Assembly (NCBI GenBank): GCA_003693705.1
Contig: RBZT01000701.1
Location: 1-22,187 of the forward strand
Length of the DNA stretch: 22,187 nt
DNA from: Polymyxa betae
Taxonomy: Eukaryota; Endomyxa; Phytomyxea; Plasmodiophorida; Plasmodiophoridae
Direction: 5' to 3'
Within the stretch, counting starts at the first letter, position 1. The number at the start of each line of letters is the position of its first letter. Under the pieces are notes generated by a model. The model was not told the origin of the DNA. It made no database searches and saw only the letters and a list, made by a program, of their open reading frames with translations. The position numbers were made by a program, and so were the translations under genes. Shown here in pieces: positions 1-10,132 of this stretch.

Positions 1-1
1 G

Positions 2-124
2 AGACTTGTCGACGAGAGGCGCCGCACTGCCCGTTTTTATGCGGCGGAAGGTTCGGAGATCGCGATCTTATTGGATGATCACGCTGTAAAAGATCATGAA
101 GATGGTGACGATTCTTTAATATGA
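2..124 (+). CDS. 3' end of an unidentified gene (partial)
   Basis: An open frame enters from the left edge and ends at TGA 122-124, giving the last 40 residues of a protein. The segment is Arg-rich at first and becomes acidic at the C-terminus (ending DHEDGDDSLI). No splice site is needed within it. I do not recognise the family. The gene lies upstream of, and on the same strand as, the next spliced gene, with about 240 bp between them in which I see nothing else. Confidence is limited because only a tail is visible. Confidence 0.5.
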   Translation, partial: RLVDERRRTARFYAAEGSEIAILLDDHAVKDHEDGDDSLI

Positions 125-361
125 GGCTCTTTGCTGATAAACACCTTCTAAAAAGGAGAATTCGTTGCCTCTACTTTTGTATGTAATGCTGGAGCTCGTT
201 CTCATTTCTATCTTTCTCGTCAAGTTTTGAGCATTTTGCATCGAGGGGGGAGAATTTAAATCAATGATCTTTGATCAGCTTTATTTAGAGATCGGCGGGA
301 GAAAGGCACTTGTTAAAGAAACTCCCCCGCTCACGACCCAGGAAATATTGTTGGTGCATTG

Positions 362-1060
362 ATGCTGGAAAGACTTGAGCGGTACTTTGAAGTTGACGAG
401 TTTTTTCTTTTGCAAGCCAACCAGAGTTTTTTTATAAGGCGAAGGTGCAAACTGTAATCATTACAGTCGATATCCGAGAGATAATCAGAATCAATTCATC
501 GGAAAAGATCACAAAGAATGACTCCTTACGTCATCGAATGTCTAGGCTCCTACAAAATGGAAAGTATAGTACAGCGACGAGCAACGATTATCGCTCCAAA
601 CTGAACTTAAATTTCGAGGCATTATTAAACATTTCGTAGAGTTACGTCAAAGCCGAAATCAAGAGGCACGAAATCTCTCTGATTGGGTCCACAGCGTTAA
701 CAAGACCAATAAAGCGCCTGGCTTGATAAGTTCCGTTCGGCGTCTGGAAGCCGTTCTGCCAGACCAAGCCTTGAGCTTACCTCATCATGGATCGATAGAA
801 GAGTAACATGAAGCCCTCAATCGTAGCCAAATTACAGTCTTCCGACGTTGAATTCATACTGCCAGATTAAACTTCCAATCACAGATGTTGTAGTGAACAA
901 ACCGTCCAAAGATTATCTTTTATCGTCATATGAAGACTTCATGGTAACCATCATCGGAAACGAGGCGCCTTCGCGCAGGGATTGCTGTACTCGTTTCGAC
1001 GAAGATGAGGTGGAAAATGTCCAAACTGTAGATAACTTCATGGAATCTCTCATTTATTGA
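362..1060 (+). CDS. Unknown 194-aa protein, four exons
   Basis: I do not recognise this protein. Exons are inferred at 362-444, 489-539, 575-802 and 838-1060, with introns of 44, 35 and 35 nt, all GT-AG and phase-compatible. The product begins MLERLERYFEVDEFFLLQAN. A charged, probably helical middle contains ELKFRGIIKHFVELRQSRNQ. The C-terminal part has two adjacent Cys and an acidic stretch (FDEDEVENVQ) before TGA 1058-1060. No membrane segment or signal peptide is visible. The support is the coherent amphipathic composition across three junctions, none of which gives an open frame alone. The start ATG at 362 is the first in frame after an upstream stop, but an earlier exon is possible. The two 35-nt introns are shorter than most in this window, so the junctions are less sure than those in the ABCA gene. 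Confidence 0.5.
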
Positions 1061-1137
1061 TACGAAAGAGAATTCAGCTAGCGAAAGGACGCCATTCTCA
1101 AGTTTCTGTGGCTTTTGCTCTTTTTGCCATATTTCCG

Positions 1138-1287
1138 CTACCCTTCGTAGAGCTCGAGTTTCCCTCCGAACTGACTATCAACCTCGTGTTTCTCACGAGC
1201 GACCTGATTTCCTGGCAGGAAGCCAATACGGCAGCTTTCCACACCGTCTATGTTTCTGTGGCAGGCGATGCCATCTTGCAGAGGCCA
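1138..1287 (-). CDS. Possible terminal exon of an unknown minus-strand gene
   Basis: A minus-strand frame is open from just inside a TAA (1290-1288) to TAG at 1140-1138. It reads like real protein, with motifs such as RIGFLPGNQVAREKHEVDSQ. A 35-nt GT-AG intron could end just upstream, with its AG before about position 1276, joining the exon to the tandem-repeat side. The plus strand is also open here (1057-1308) but reads as hydrophobic low-information sequence. No family is recognised and no start is found. Treat this as a weak coding trace, possibly the remnant of a gene broken by the repeat array. Confidence 0.2.
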   Translation of the reverse strand, partial: WPLQDGIACHRNIDGVESCRIGFLPGNQVAREKHEVDSQFGGKLELYEG

Positions 1288-1315
1288 TTAATCACGATCC
1301 TTTTTTGACCAATAA

Positions 1316-1753
1316 TCTCGTTTGTCTTTGGCCATCAATGTCGATGTTTTTGGGGCTTTCAATCTCCAGAGCGCAATTTATGTTGAGATTTCCAACGTTA
1401 CGTCTACGCAGTTGTGCTATCATCATCCTCTCTCTCTATCCAGGATGAGCTCTGGTCATTAATCTCGTTGTCTTTTGGCCCTCACCATCTCGATTCCTTT
1501 TTTTGGCGCTTTTAATTTCCAGAGCGCAATTTATGTTGGGATTCCTACGTTACATCTACGCACTTGTGCTATCATCCTCTCTTTCTATCCAGGATGAGCT
1601 CTGGTCATTAACTCGTTTGCCTTTTGGCATCAATCTCGATTAATTTTTGGCGCTTTTCATTTCCTGTGCGCAATTTTTTGTTGAGATTTCCTGCGTTACC
1701 TCTACGCAGTTATGGTATCCTCCTCTGTTTCTCTATCCAGGGTGAGCTCTGCC
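1316..1753. repeat. Three tandem copies of a ~148-bp repeat
   Basis: Copies begin near 1316, 1463 and 1611. Each contains, in the same order, a TTTTGGC..TCAATCTCGAT-like segment, a pyrimidine run, CCAGAGCGCAATTTATGTTG, a TACGTCTACGCA-like segment and TCTATCCAGGATGAGCTCTG. The copies differ by substitutions and 1-3 base indels, and copy 3 is the most diverged. None has a consistent open frame. The array lies between the unknown protein gene and the ABCA transporter, so it forms much of the latter's upstream region. Confidence 0.85.
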
Positions 1754-2165
1754 TATATTAAAGTAGTTCAGATGGGTAGATTCGGTACCGATCTCAACTT
1801 AATGTTGTCGCGTACAAGCCGATCCTGAACTTAAATTTGTCGCGTGATGATCCCAGATCACTTGGTCCCGGTCGTCGACGGTTTTGATCGACAGCGTGTA
1901 CCAATCCGGTGCTCATTTTAACAGCGATTGGCTTCACAGCCGAAACCTTTCAGCAAGTCGGCGACGACCTTCGACACGTCGAATTTTGTTTCTTTTCCAG
2001 ACTGATTGCTTCTCGAAAAACACCAGTACGACCGTCACAGCCCGTGCTCTTCTGCTGAATTGCCCGAACCGAGCTCCTAGCGATTCGAGGGCTATCCTCG
2101 CTCTATAGGTGTTTGTGTCGAGGCTTCAACAGGATCGTTGCAGGTCCCATTCAAGTCGGTGAAAA
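1754..2165 (+). other. Upstream region of the ABCA gene
   Basis: This stretch has no gene that I can support. A 74-codon open frame at 1884-2108 has no recognisable motif and looks incidental. The ABCA start codon follows GTGAAAA. A partly duplicated segment (CTCAACTTAATGTTGTCGCG at about 1793 and GAACTTAAATTTGTCGCGTG at about 1827) is present. No TATA-like element can be assigned with confidence. Confidence 0.4.
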
Positions 2166-5100
2166 ATGGCGGTCGCTCAGGATCCGGATTCCGATCCCGA
2201 CCTGGCCCTTCGGCAGCAGAACACCGAGCCGATTGGGATCTTTACCCAGGTGGCGATTCTATCAAAGAAAAATTTCATGCTAAAGTATCGAAACCTTCGA
2301 TCGACTCTGGGTGAAATTTTGATCCCAGTTTTGGCGATTTTGCTGTTAATGTGGCTTCGTGGTCTTGTGAAACCGACGACGCTCGATCATGGAATCATCG
2401 ATACGCCGTCGATGCCGTTCTCATATTCGCAAGCGATACAGTCGGTGTCTGCAGGGCTGGCCAAGAACGATGGGCAGATCGTCGTGATTCCATCAAGTGA
2501 TAACGGCCTTGCAGGCACGGTTGCAGCGAACCTTAAAGCGCTTCTACCCGCCCCGGTTCGCGATCGGGTCACCCGATTTGACAGCAACGCTGCTCTGGAT
2601 TCATTCATTCAAACATCTGGATACGGTTCGGACAACGACAAGAAGATGGTGATGGCGGCGATCAACATTGAAAACGACGCTAATAACCAGTACCGATATT
2701 CCATCCGAATGAATGTCTCAGGCGGAGCCGTTCCTTACCGCCCAGCTAGCTATGTAAATCAGCTAACTGTAAAGAATTCCAGCGAACAGTTTGGCACCTA
2801 TCTTGGCAGAGGATTCGTCTTCCTTCAGACGGTTGTTGACTGGACAATCGTCAATGGAACCATGTCAGGCGCTCCTGATGATTTTGTAAGGTGTTTTTTT
2901 ACATTTTTTGTTGCTAAATCTGCTACATTCAGGTCGCCCAAATGTTCCCGCAGCCACGGTACAGCTCCGACGTCTTCGCAACGATCGCTGGAAGTCTCAT
3001 CCCGCTTCTGATCGTATTCGGCTACAACTTCACCATTACGCGCGTCTCGAAATCTCTCATGGAAGAAAAGGAAGAGAAGATCGCCGAAGGACTTAAAAGT
3101 AGGGCTGTTTGCTTTTCGATTTTGAAACTTTCAAAATTGTGCAAATGCTAACTTGATCTGTGACAGTTATTGGCGTATCAGACGCAGCTCTGTTCATATC
3201 ATGGCTACTTGTTTACATTGTGATTTTCGCGCTCCAGAGCGCTCTGATCACCCTGCTTTCCAAGAGCATCTTGTTCCCGAATTCCAGCGGTCTTCTCATC
3301 TGGCTGATCTTCTTCCTTTTTCCGCTTAGTGGGATCTTCGCCCTGGCCTACCTGCTGACGCCGCTGTTCACTCGTCAGCGAGTCGCCTCGACTGTCACCT
3401 CGCTGGTCTTCCTTGTCTCAACATTCGTCTTTTTCGCTGTGAGCAGCGATGCCACCCAACGGGGACAGAAATTGGGCTCGAGTTTGATCTCGTCGATTGC
3501 GCTTTGCCATGGGCTCATTGAGGTCTTCAACGTGGAAAGCAACGCACGCGGCGTCACCTTTTCCAACAGCTCCGAGCAAATCAACTTCTACTCTTTCTCG
3601 GATGCGTTGGGATTCATGGTTCTGGACTTTTTCATCTACGTCATTATCGGGTCGTACTTGACCAAAGTGCTTCCATCGACGTTCGGCGTTCCCCTTCCCT
3701 GGAACTTCTTTCTATTGAAAGATTATTGGTTTCCGCAGCATCAGAATAGCGTTGTTTTCGGCGAAGACACGCCTCAGCGTAAAAACTCTCTAGGCCTCGA
3801 TGTTTACGACAAGCCGAAATCGGACCAGACGGTCTCGGTGTCGATACGAAAGCTTCGCTGCGAGTTCAACAATGGTGAGACCGTCGCTGTTAACGATCTC
3901 AGCCTGGACATGTACAAAGGAGAGATTTTCTGTCTGCTTGGACACAACGGTGCCGGGAAAACGACCACGATCTCGATGCTTTCAGGGTTTTTGAAGCCGA
4001 CTTCTGGAGATGCGATGGTTTTTGGCAAACGGATCTCGAGCGAGATGAGCTCGGTTCGGAAAAGCCTCGGATTCTGTCCTCAACACGATTGTTTGTATCC
4101 ACAGCTTACCGTTAAAGAACACCTGGAGATCTTTGGTATGATGCTTCTCCTGGAAGAGCGCGATTAGCTCATTGCATCGTTCAGGTCGTTTGAAAGGGAT
4201 TTCTGTCAAGGCGTTGCCAGCCGCTGTGAAAGAAATCATCGAGACTGTTGGCCTGACCGAGAAAGTCAACTTTGCCTCTCGCAACCTTTCTGGTGGTCAG
4301 AAGCGGAAACTCAGTATTGGAATGGTATAGGGTTAGGGTCTATCGATTTCGTCATCTCACTTGAATCAAGGCGTTGATCGGTGATTCCAAGCTCATTCTT
4401 CTCGATGAGCCCACATCTGGTTCGATTCGCCCTTCTACGAATGTTTCTGCTTTCTAACACGATTGAAAGGAATGGATCCGTATTCGCGAAGGTCGACTTG
4501 GGACCTGATCAAGAGAGCGCGGGTCGGTCGTACTATTCTGCTCACGACACATTTCATGGACGAGGTGACGTCTCCGTTTTTGGTCTCAGAGATCGCTTGT
4601 ATTGAAAGCCGTATTTAGGCCGATCAGTTATCTGATCGTATTGGGATCATGGCCCATGGTGAACTCAAGTGCATGGGCAGCTCGTTATTCCTGAAGCGTC
4701 TGTTCGGGGTCGGTTATACGTTAACTGTCAGCAAAACCGGAAAGACGCACAGGTCGGTTTCGTGCAACGTTTTGAGGCTTTTTTGGTGATTTTAAGAAAT
4801 TTTCAGTCAAGCATTGATCGATCTGATCAAAAAGCACGTCCCAGAATCAGAGATTCTCGCCGAAGTCGCTGCAGAGATTTCGTTCCGTTTACCGCTGTCA
4901 TATGCTAAAACGTTCCCTGAGCTGTTCGATCGTATTGATGCCCAGAAAAAAGAACTCGTAGTGCGAAATTATTTCGTCTTCAATTCTCTGACGATGTTTT
5001 GATAGAGTGTGCTATCGTATGGGGTTTCAGTGACGACATTATCGGAAGTTTTCCTGCGAGTTGGACAAGACCATGCGATCACTCGTCAAGAGACCGAGAA

Positions 5101-8100
5101 GATGATTCAAGATGTCACTCGCAATCGTCAAGAGCGAGCAGCTTCGGTCCATCCCGCCATCGAACCGCCAAAACCAATCCAACAAAACCTGTTCTTCCGC
5201 CAAGTCGAAGCCATGATCTGGAAGCGATGGCACGGCTGCAAACGCGACCGAAAAGTCATGCTCTGGCAGTTTATCAGTAAGAGGATGGCTTCAGCTTCGT
5301 GTTTGAGCTGATTTGAAATTGTTCCAGTTCCGATTGTGTTTATTCTGCTCGGAGTCTGGTTGGTTGATCTCGGGTCGAGTTTCACGTTCCTGACGACAGA
5401 CCTAACTGCGGACGTTGAATTCCCAACGTCTCAGTTCCTATGGGTCGCCGATTCGGGGGCCTCGACGAAACAGCAGGTAACCTTTCTACTTGTCTGGAAT
5501 TCTTTCCGCTTATCTGCGACTTTTTTTTCAGGATTTGAAAAACATTCTCGGTCGAGTTCCTCGTAACGCTCAACAAGCGCAGCTCAGTAGTACGACCCAG
5601 CTAATGCAGAATTTATTGGATGATTATCCGGCGGCTGCTCCTCGTTATGGAGCAGCTGCCGCTATCGACGGCTCCATGACCTTGATCTTCAATTCCAGCG
5701 CGTTCAATTCCATTCCTGTCTATTTAAACGCTATCAGCAGCGCTCGTCTGCAGCAAAAGTTGGGTTCGTCGGCCGCATCGATCCACGTATCGTCGTTGCC
5801 ATTACCGCAGACTGCTATCGAGAAGGCCAGAAGCAGCACATTCTTGGCTCTTATTCTGTAGTCGATCTGAAATCTATTCTAATCTCGTAACTAACCATTG
5901 TTAGGGGAATCGCTTTCGCGTTCGTTCCCGCTTCTTTCGCTGCTTACTGTATTCGCGAACGTGAGACGCAGGTCTTCCAGCAGCAGCTGCTGGCCGGTGT
6001 TGGCCCATGCGCTTATTGGATTAGGTAACATTCTGTCTTTTTATAACGAGGATTGCTAACTAATCTAAAACAGCAATTGGATCTGGGATTTCTTAACGAC
6101 GTTGGTTCCCAGTTACTTTTGTATGGTGGTTGTAGCATGTTATAGCATTGATAGTCTGTTGGGAGTCAATGCTGGTCCGGCCCTCTTATTGTTGACGTTG
6201 TTCGCGCTGGCCATCTGTCCATTCACCTATCTGCTGTCGTATCTCTTTAAGGAATCGAATTCGGGCCAGACCGCGCTGCTCTTCGTGAACATCATTTCTG
6301 TCTCCGCTTTGCTTCTGGCATCTATTATTATGAGCTTCATCGAGAGTACTAAAGAAATTAATGCCAATCTGATGTATATCTACTATCTCCTGCCTACCTA
6401 TTCTATGGCATATGGTATTTTAAGCCTGATGTCAAGAAATTCGGGACCTGTTTCCAAAGATGTAAGAGCTTTTTCACTGCAAAAAACTCTCTGTTTACTT
6501 CTTTATCACAGATCTTCGACAAAGATGTGCTGGGTAAACCTTTGATCTATTTAACGTGCGAAGCGATCGGCTATTTCGCTCTGCTGCTGATCTTGGAGAA
6601 GATCCGATCGTCTCCAGATCTGCTGGCCTGGATTATGCCGCGTGTTAACGACCCTGGATTGCCACGTAATGAGAGCGTCGATTCCGATGTCGAAGCGGAG
6701 AAGGCTCGTGTGAAATCGGGCCAAGCTGACAGCGACGTCATCGTCCTGAAGGGATTACGGAAGGTTTTCCCTGGACCGAAAGGCGGCGTCAAGATTGCTG
6801 TTAAAGATAGCTGGTTCGGTATTCCTGCCGGTGAGATCTTCGGATTCTTAGGTCTGGAATGTCGATTTGTGTGAAACCGCCCTGCTTATGTAATACCACA
6901 GGCGTGAATGGAGCTGGAAAGACCACGACATTACAGATCCTGAGCGGAGACGTCATACCTACTGAAGGCACGGCTAAACTGCTGGGCGTTGATGTATTGA
7001 AGGATCAGACTCGAGCTCGCCAGCTTATTGGATATTGCCCTCAATTCGACGCATGTTAGTTATAACGTTTATCGCTCTGGGATTTTTTTGTCGCTTTTTG
7101 CATCGTCTTTGCGTCTGTTCCTTTTAGCTCAAAATATTCTGTGTCTGTTACTTTTTGCTCAAGATATTCTTCTTGTTTCGCGCTTGTGTTGAAATGGAAC
7201 ATTTGTGGCTATCACACTGTTCTTCAATGTTTGATTTGTCGTATTTTGGGCCGCTAATATGCATTCGCAGTGATTCATCTGATGACGGCTCGTGAACATC
7301 TTGAAATGTATGCAGCTTTCAAAGGAATCGAACGGTCGCAGATCAAGTCTATGGTCCAATCTCTTATCGAGAAGCTGGGATTGAAGCTATACGCTGACCG
7401 GCCTTGCGGCGGCTATAGTGGAGGTAACCGGCGTAAACTCTCGGTTGGAATTGCTCTGGTCGGCGATCCTCCTCTGGTCTTCCTTGGTATTCTGTTCGCT
7501 TCTTGCGGCTCGCATCTGTTGATCTGTGATTAGATGAGCCATCTACCGGTATGGATCCAGGTTCTCGTCGCACGATGTGGGATGTCATCGTTAATACGAT
7601 GACCGGGAAGAGCGTCATCTTGACGACGCATAGCATGGAGGAATGTGAAGCTCTCTGTACCCGTATTGGAATTCAAGTATGTCAGGGTTTTAGGGTTAGG
7701 TTATGGTTTTTTGACTTGGTCGTACAGGTTAGCGGTCGATTAGCGTGTCTGGGAGGAGCCCAACATCTCAAGGATAAGTTCGGAAATGGATATCAATTGG
7801 AGATCAACGCTATCGAAGGAAAGGTGCCGGATGTGAAGGAGTTCGTAGGCCGAGCATTCCCTGGAAGCGAATTGCTAGAAGAGCAGAGCACCAATGTCAA
7901 GTATCGCATTCCCAAAAAGAAATCGATCGGAGACATGTTCCGAATTGTCGAAGGCGATACTGGAGGGCTCGTCGATTCCTATTCGATTTCGGATATCTCT
8001 TTGGAGCAAATCTTCATCTACTTTGCCAGCCAGCAAACTGAGGAATTAGGGCATGTTCGAGGACTGGCTCCCATGCGCGTTCCTTCCAACCCTGACGTTG

Positions 8101-8126
8101 TTGTTGTCCCAGTCGAACAGATTTAA
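2166..8126 (+). CDS. Full-size ABC transporter, subfamily A (ABCA)
   Basis: A lipid-type ABC exporter with two half-transporters in one chain; the substrate cannot be read from the sequence. Exons: 2166-2885, 2933-3098, 3167-4135, 4185-4324, 4371-4419, 4470-4564, 4619-4752, 4807-4960, 5006-5276, 5328-5476, 5532-5857, 5905-6024, 6074-6461, 6512-6851, 6902-7054, 7271-7486, 7534-7676, 7728-8126. All 17 introns are GT-AG and every phase matches, giving 1,643 residues, within the family range. TM1 lies at about residues 50-65, followed by the long extracytoplasmic loop typical of ABCA. NBD1 has Walker A GHNGAGKT (554), signature LSGGQ (653) and Walker B LILLDEP with H-loop TTHFMDEAD. NBD2 has Walker A GVNGAGKT (1341), signature YSGGN (1440) and DEPSTGMD (1464). 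The C-terminus keeps an IFIYFA segment resembling the conserved VFVNFA motif of ABCA proteins. Introns are 45-68 nt except intron 15 (216 nt). Both NBDs look catalytically intact. Confidence 0.95.
7111..7170 (+). repeat. 30-bp tandem duplication inside ABCA intron 15
   Basis: Two adjacent 30-bp units (7111-7140 and 7141-7170) match at 26 of 30 positions, both running G(C/T)GTCTGTT..CTC..AATATTCT in outline. They sit in the only long intron of the ABCA gene (7055-7270, 216 nt). The duplication partly explains why this intron is about four times the usual length. Confidence 0.85.
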
Positions 8127-8665
8127 CCTTTTCACATAAAAAGGATCGAATATTTCTTACACAACAGTCTGCGACCGCCTAACACGAGTGTAGGCTTTCA
8201 ATCAGAAATGCAAAGAAGCTCGCAAAGCCAATCGGCTTTACATTCAAAGCCACGATAAAAAGTCCAACTTGAAATCATTTTTGAAAAAAGTAGCGTAGAG
8301 CATCAGGTTGGGTTGTTGATATCACGCCTTCTCAATGATTCCACGAAGATTCTTGGCAATCTCATAACACGCCATGTTTATCACCATACGAACACAATAA
8401 CAAGAAATAAGAGATGCTACAAGACGTTTCGCTTCGATCTGAGTTCTGACGGAATCTCACGACGGTCACGTTTTGGCCGTGATCGCTTCCGGTAATTGCG
8501 GACAGCGCGACGGACCCACTGGATTGCGAAAATGAGCATTTCATGCGCAATTTCTTCTAAATCAGTGGCCGGATCGATCTCCGCTTGCCTTGACTTAATA
8601 CTTCGGAACTTGGTTCTGGACCCGCGGGTGTTTCCTTTCAAACGATAAAACAGGAGTTTAACACG
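8127..8665. other. Intergenic region with a weak minus-strand ORF
   Basis: 3' flank of ABCA. A minus-strand frame stops at 8417 and runs rightward to about 8845. Its C-terminal 60 residues look protein-like, with LEEIAHEMLIFAIQWVRRAV followed by a basic tail. However, it overlaps the plus-strand ORF starting at 8666 codon-for-codon, so at most one of the two is real over the shared part. No splice model that I tried settles it. Confidence 0.3.
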
Positions 8666-9010
8666 ATGGACAACAATGCCATTCCATATGCCATCATTGA
8701 ATGGGAGCTCGACGATGTGACCATCGAATACGATCCAAGCGATCTGGATCAGATCGCGACATTTCCCGTAACAACCGTCACCGTTTCCAAAGGGACCCTC
8801 TATGACGAGATCATCGAATCGTCGCTGATGGACGATCAAGACCATTACGACGAGAACAACTACATGTACAGCCTGCTGCTTTGTGATCCATCTCTGATGT
8901 CGTCAGACAATGTTGTCCATATTGTCGAAGAAGACCTCTATGACGTACCAGAAATCTCCCCGATCGATGATCTATTCAGGATACAACAACTTCTACCAAT
9001 CCCAAACTAA
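8666..9010 (+). CDS. Small acidic hypothetical protein (114 aa)
   Basis: An uninterrupted ORF from ATG 8666 to TAA 9008-9010. The product is strongly acidic, with Asp/Glu/Tyr-rich patches (MDDQDHYDENNYMYSLL) and a Pro-rich end. There are no membrane segments, Cys pairs or known motif. Codon third positions favour C and T much as in the ABCA exons, which supports coding. An upstream exon cannot be excluded, because AAAACAG just before the ATG could be a 3' splice site. The competing minus-strand frame keeps confidence low. Confidence 0.35.
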   Translation: MDNNAIPYAIIEWELDDVTIEYDPSDLDQIATFPVTTVTVSKGTLYDEIIESSLMDDQDHYDENNYMYSLLLCDPSLMSSDNVVHIVEEDLYDVPEISPIDDLFRIQQLLPIPN

Positions 9011-9415
9011 CTCAAGATGCGAAACTCCAGCGTTAGGAAACCCATTTTAACACGAGCTTATAATATCGCTCGATAATCACAATGTTCTGAACCTATTCTT
9101 TATAATACCAACTCTTAAATTTTCGTTTGTCTGCCATTACCTGCTCTTCATCTTTCAAATTTTCGTTAGCCAAGCATTTCAAACTGAATGCTCCCATAAT
9201 CTAATATTATTTTGGTATTTAGGAATGGTTCTCGAGACCAAGCTGATGGTTGATAGCCAGAACCCATTCACACCGACAGATCTTCACATTTGGCATTCAA
9301 TCATGAATGGGTGAGAGTCTCTGAGCTGAATACCTATGTTTGACGTGTTGCAGTTTGTAAACATCTATTATGCGCATAGATAGGAGAATCCAATAACTCA
9401 AACAATATTTAAATA
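9011..9415. other. AT-rich intergenic stretch
   Basis: This contains no ORF with protein-like composition on either strand. A duplicated AAATTTTCGTT segment occurs at about 9117 and 9157. It separates the small acidic ORF from the 3' end of the minus-strand gene ending at 9416, so it is a convergent intergenic region. Confidence 0.4.
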
Positions 9416-9971
9416 TTAGAGTTGAAGAACATCGATCTTTTTGTCTTCGGTTGAATACAGAATAATATAGCGTAGCAGCATGCGATGACGTTCGAGTTGC
9501 TGCTGTAACCAATCGCAGAAAGCCAACAGTGACCCACGATACACATGTCGACTGTTGTTGCATTGCTGTCTCAACATCTCTATGCCACTATAAAATGCAG
9601 TTGTACATGGTCGAATTGCAGAAATCGGTAAAGGCAATCCCACTTTCGCATTCATCATATTAGAATCAGATTTGATGAAACGCCTTATGAACATACCGAT
9701 CCTGTATTGGCTGGGGTCACAAGCAGAGACAAAAGGATTTGCAAGCGTAGTTGCAGTGCGGATATGCATGCTTCTAACGAAGCGATTAGGACAATCGAAA
9801 AGCAATAAATTGGAGAGTACTTAGCATGGCCTCGAAGCGGAGTGCTGGAATCAGGATCGTCAATCATCTCGACAACGTTCCGATCGGAGAGTGCTGAGGT
9901 CAGCCCAGAATTAGCGGTTGATAAACTCCCATTAGGTGGTACAATCCCATCGGTAGAAGGATCTGCAAACA
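9416..9971 (-). CDS. Unknown minus-strand gene, last three exons
   Basis: Three exons are inferred in transcription order: 9971-9821, 9773-9697 and 9642-9416 (stop at 9418-9416). The introns are 47 and 54 nt, both GT-AG and in phase. The product is Ser/Asp-rich at the visible start and then becomes helical. It ends with FCDWLQQQLERHRMLLRYII and a charged tail. I do not recognise the family. No start codon is seen: the first exon opens directly after a splice-like AG (either TTAG at 9972 or TTTGCAG at 9963), so the 5' end lies somewhere between here and the GCN2 stop at 10133, or the gene is fused to it in a way I could not resolve. The second intron has a strong GTATGT donor. Confidence 0.45.
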
Positions 9972-10132
9972 CTAATTAGAATAGAGCACAGGTGAAAGAT
10001 ATACGTTGCTTGCCTTTGTCTAAAGACGAAGAGCTGCCTTTTCTTGCACTGGCTTGTAGAAACGAGACCAGATTGTTTAATTCAACCTTCAGTTGGAATC
10101 AAAAATTGGGGGGCGAAAACGTCGCAAATAAC

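Noticed and set aside
3982-4284. 100-codon minus ORF
   Set aside because: It lies antisense to ABCA NBD1 exons and an intron, which carry Walker A and signature motifs.
7551-8126. One continuous 191-codon exon at the end of ABCA
   Set aside because: The frame happens to run through intron 17. Removing 7677-7727 restores the conserved join after the H-loop, and the sites GTATGT and TACAG are canonical.
8417-8845. 142-codon minus ORF
   Set aside because: Over half of it is codon-aligned antisense to the acidic plus-strand ORF. Only its last 60 residues look plausible, so I noted it without calling a gene.
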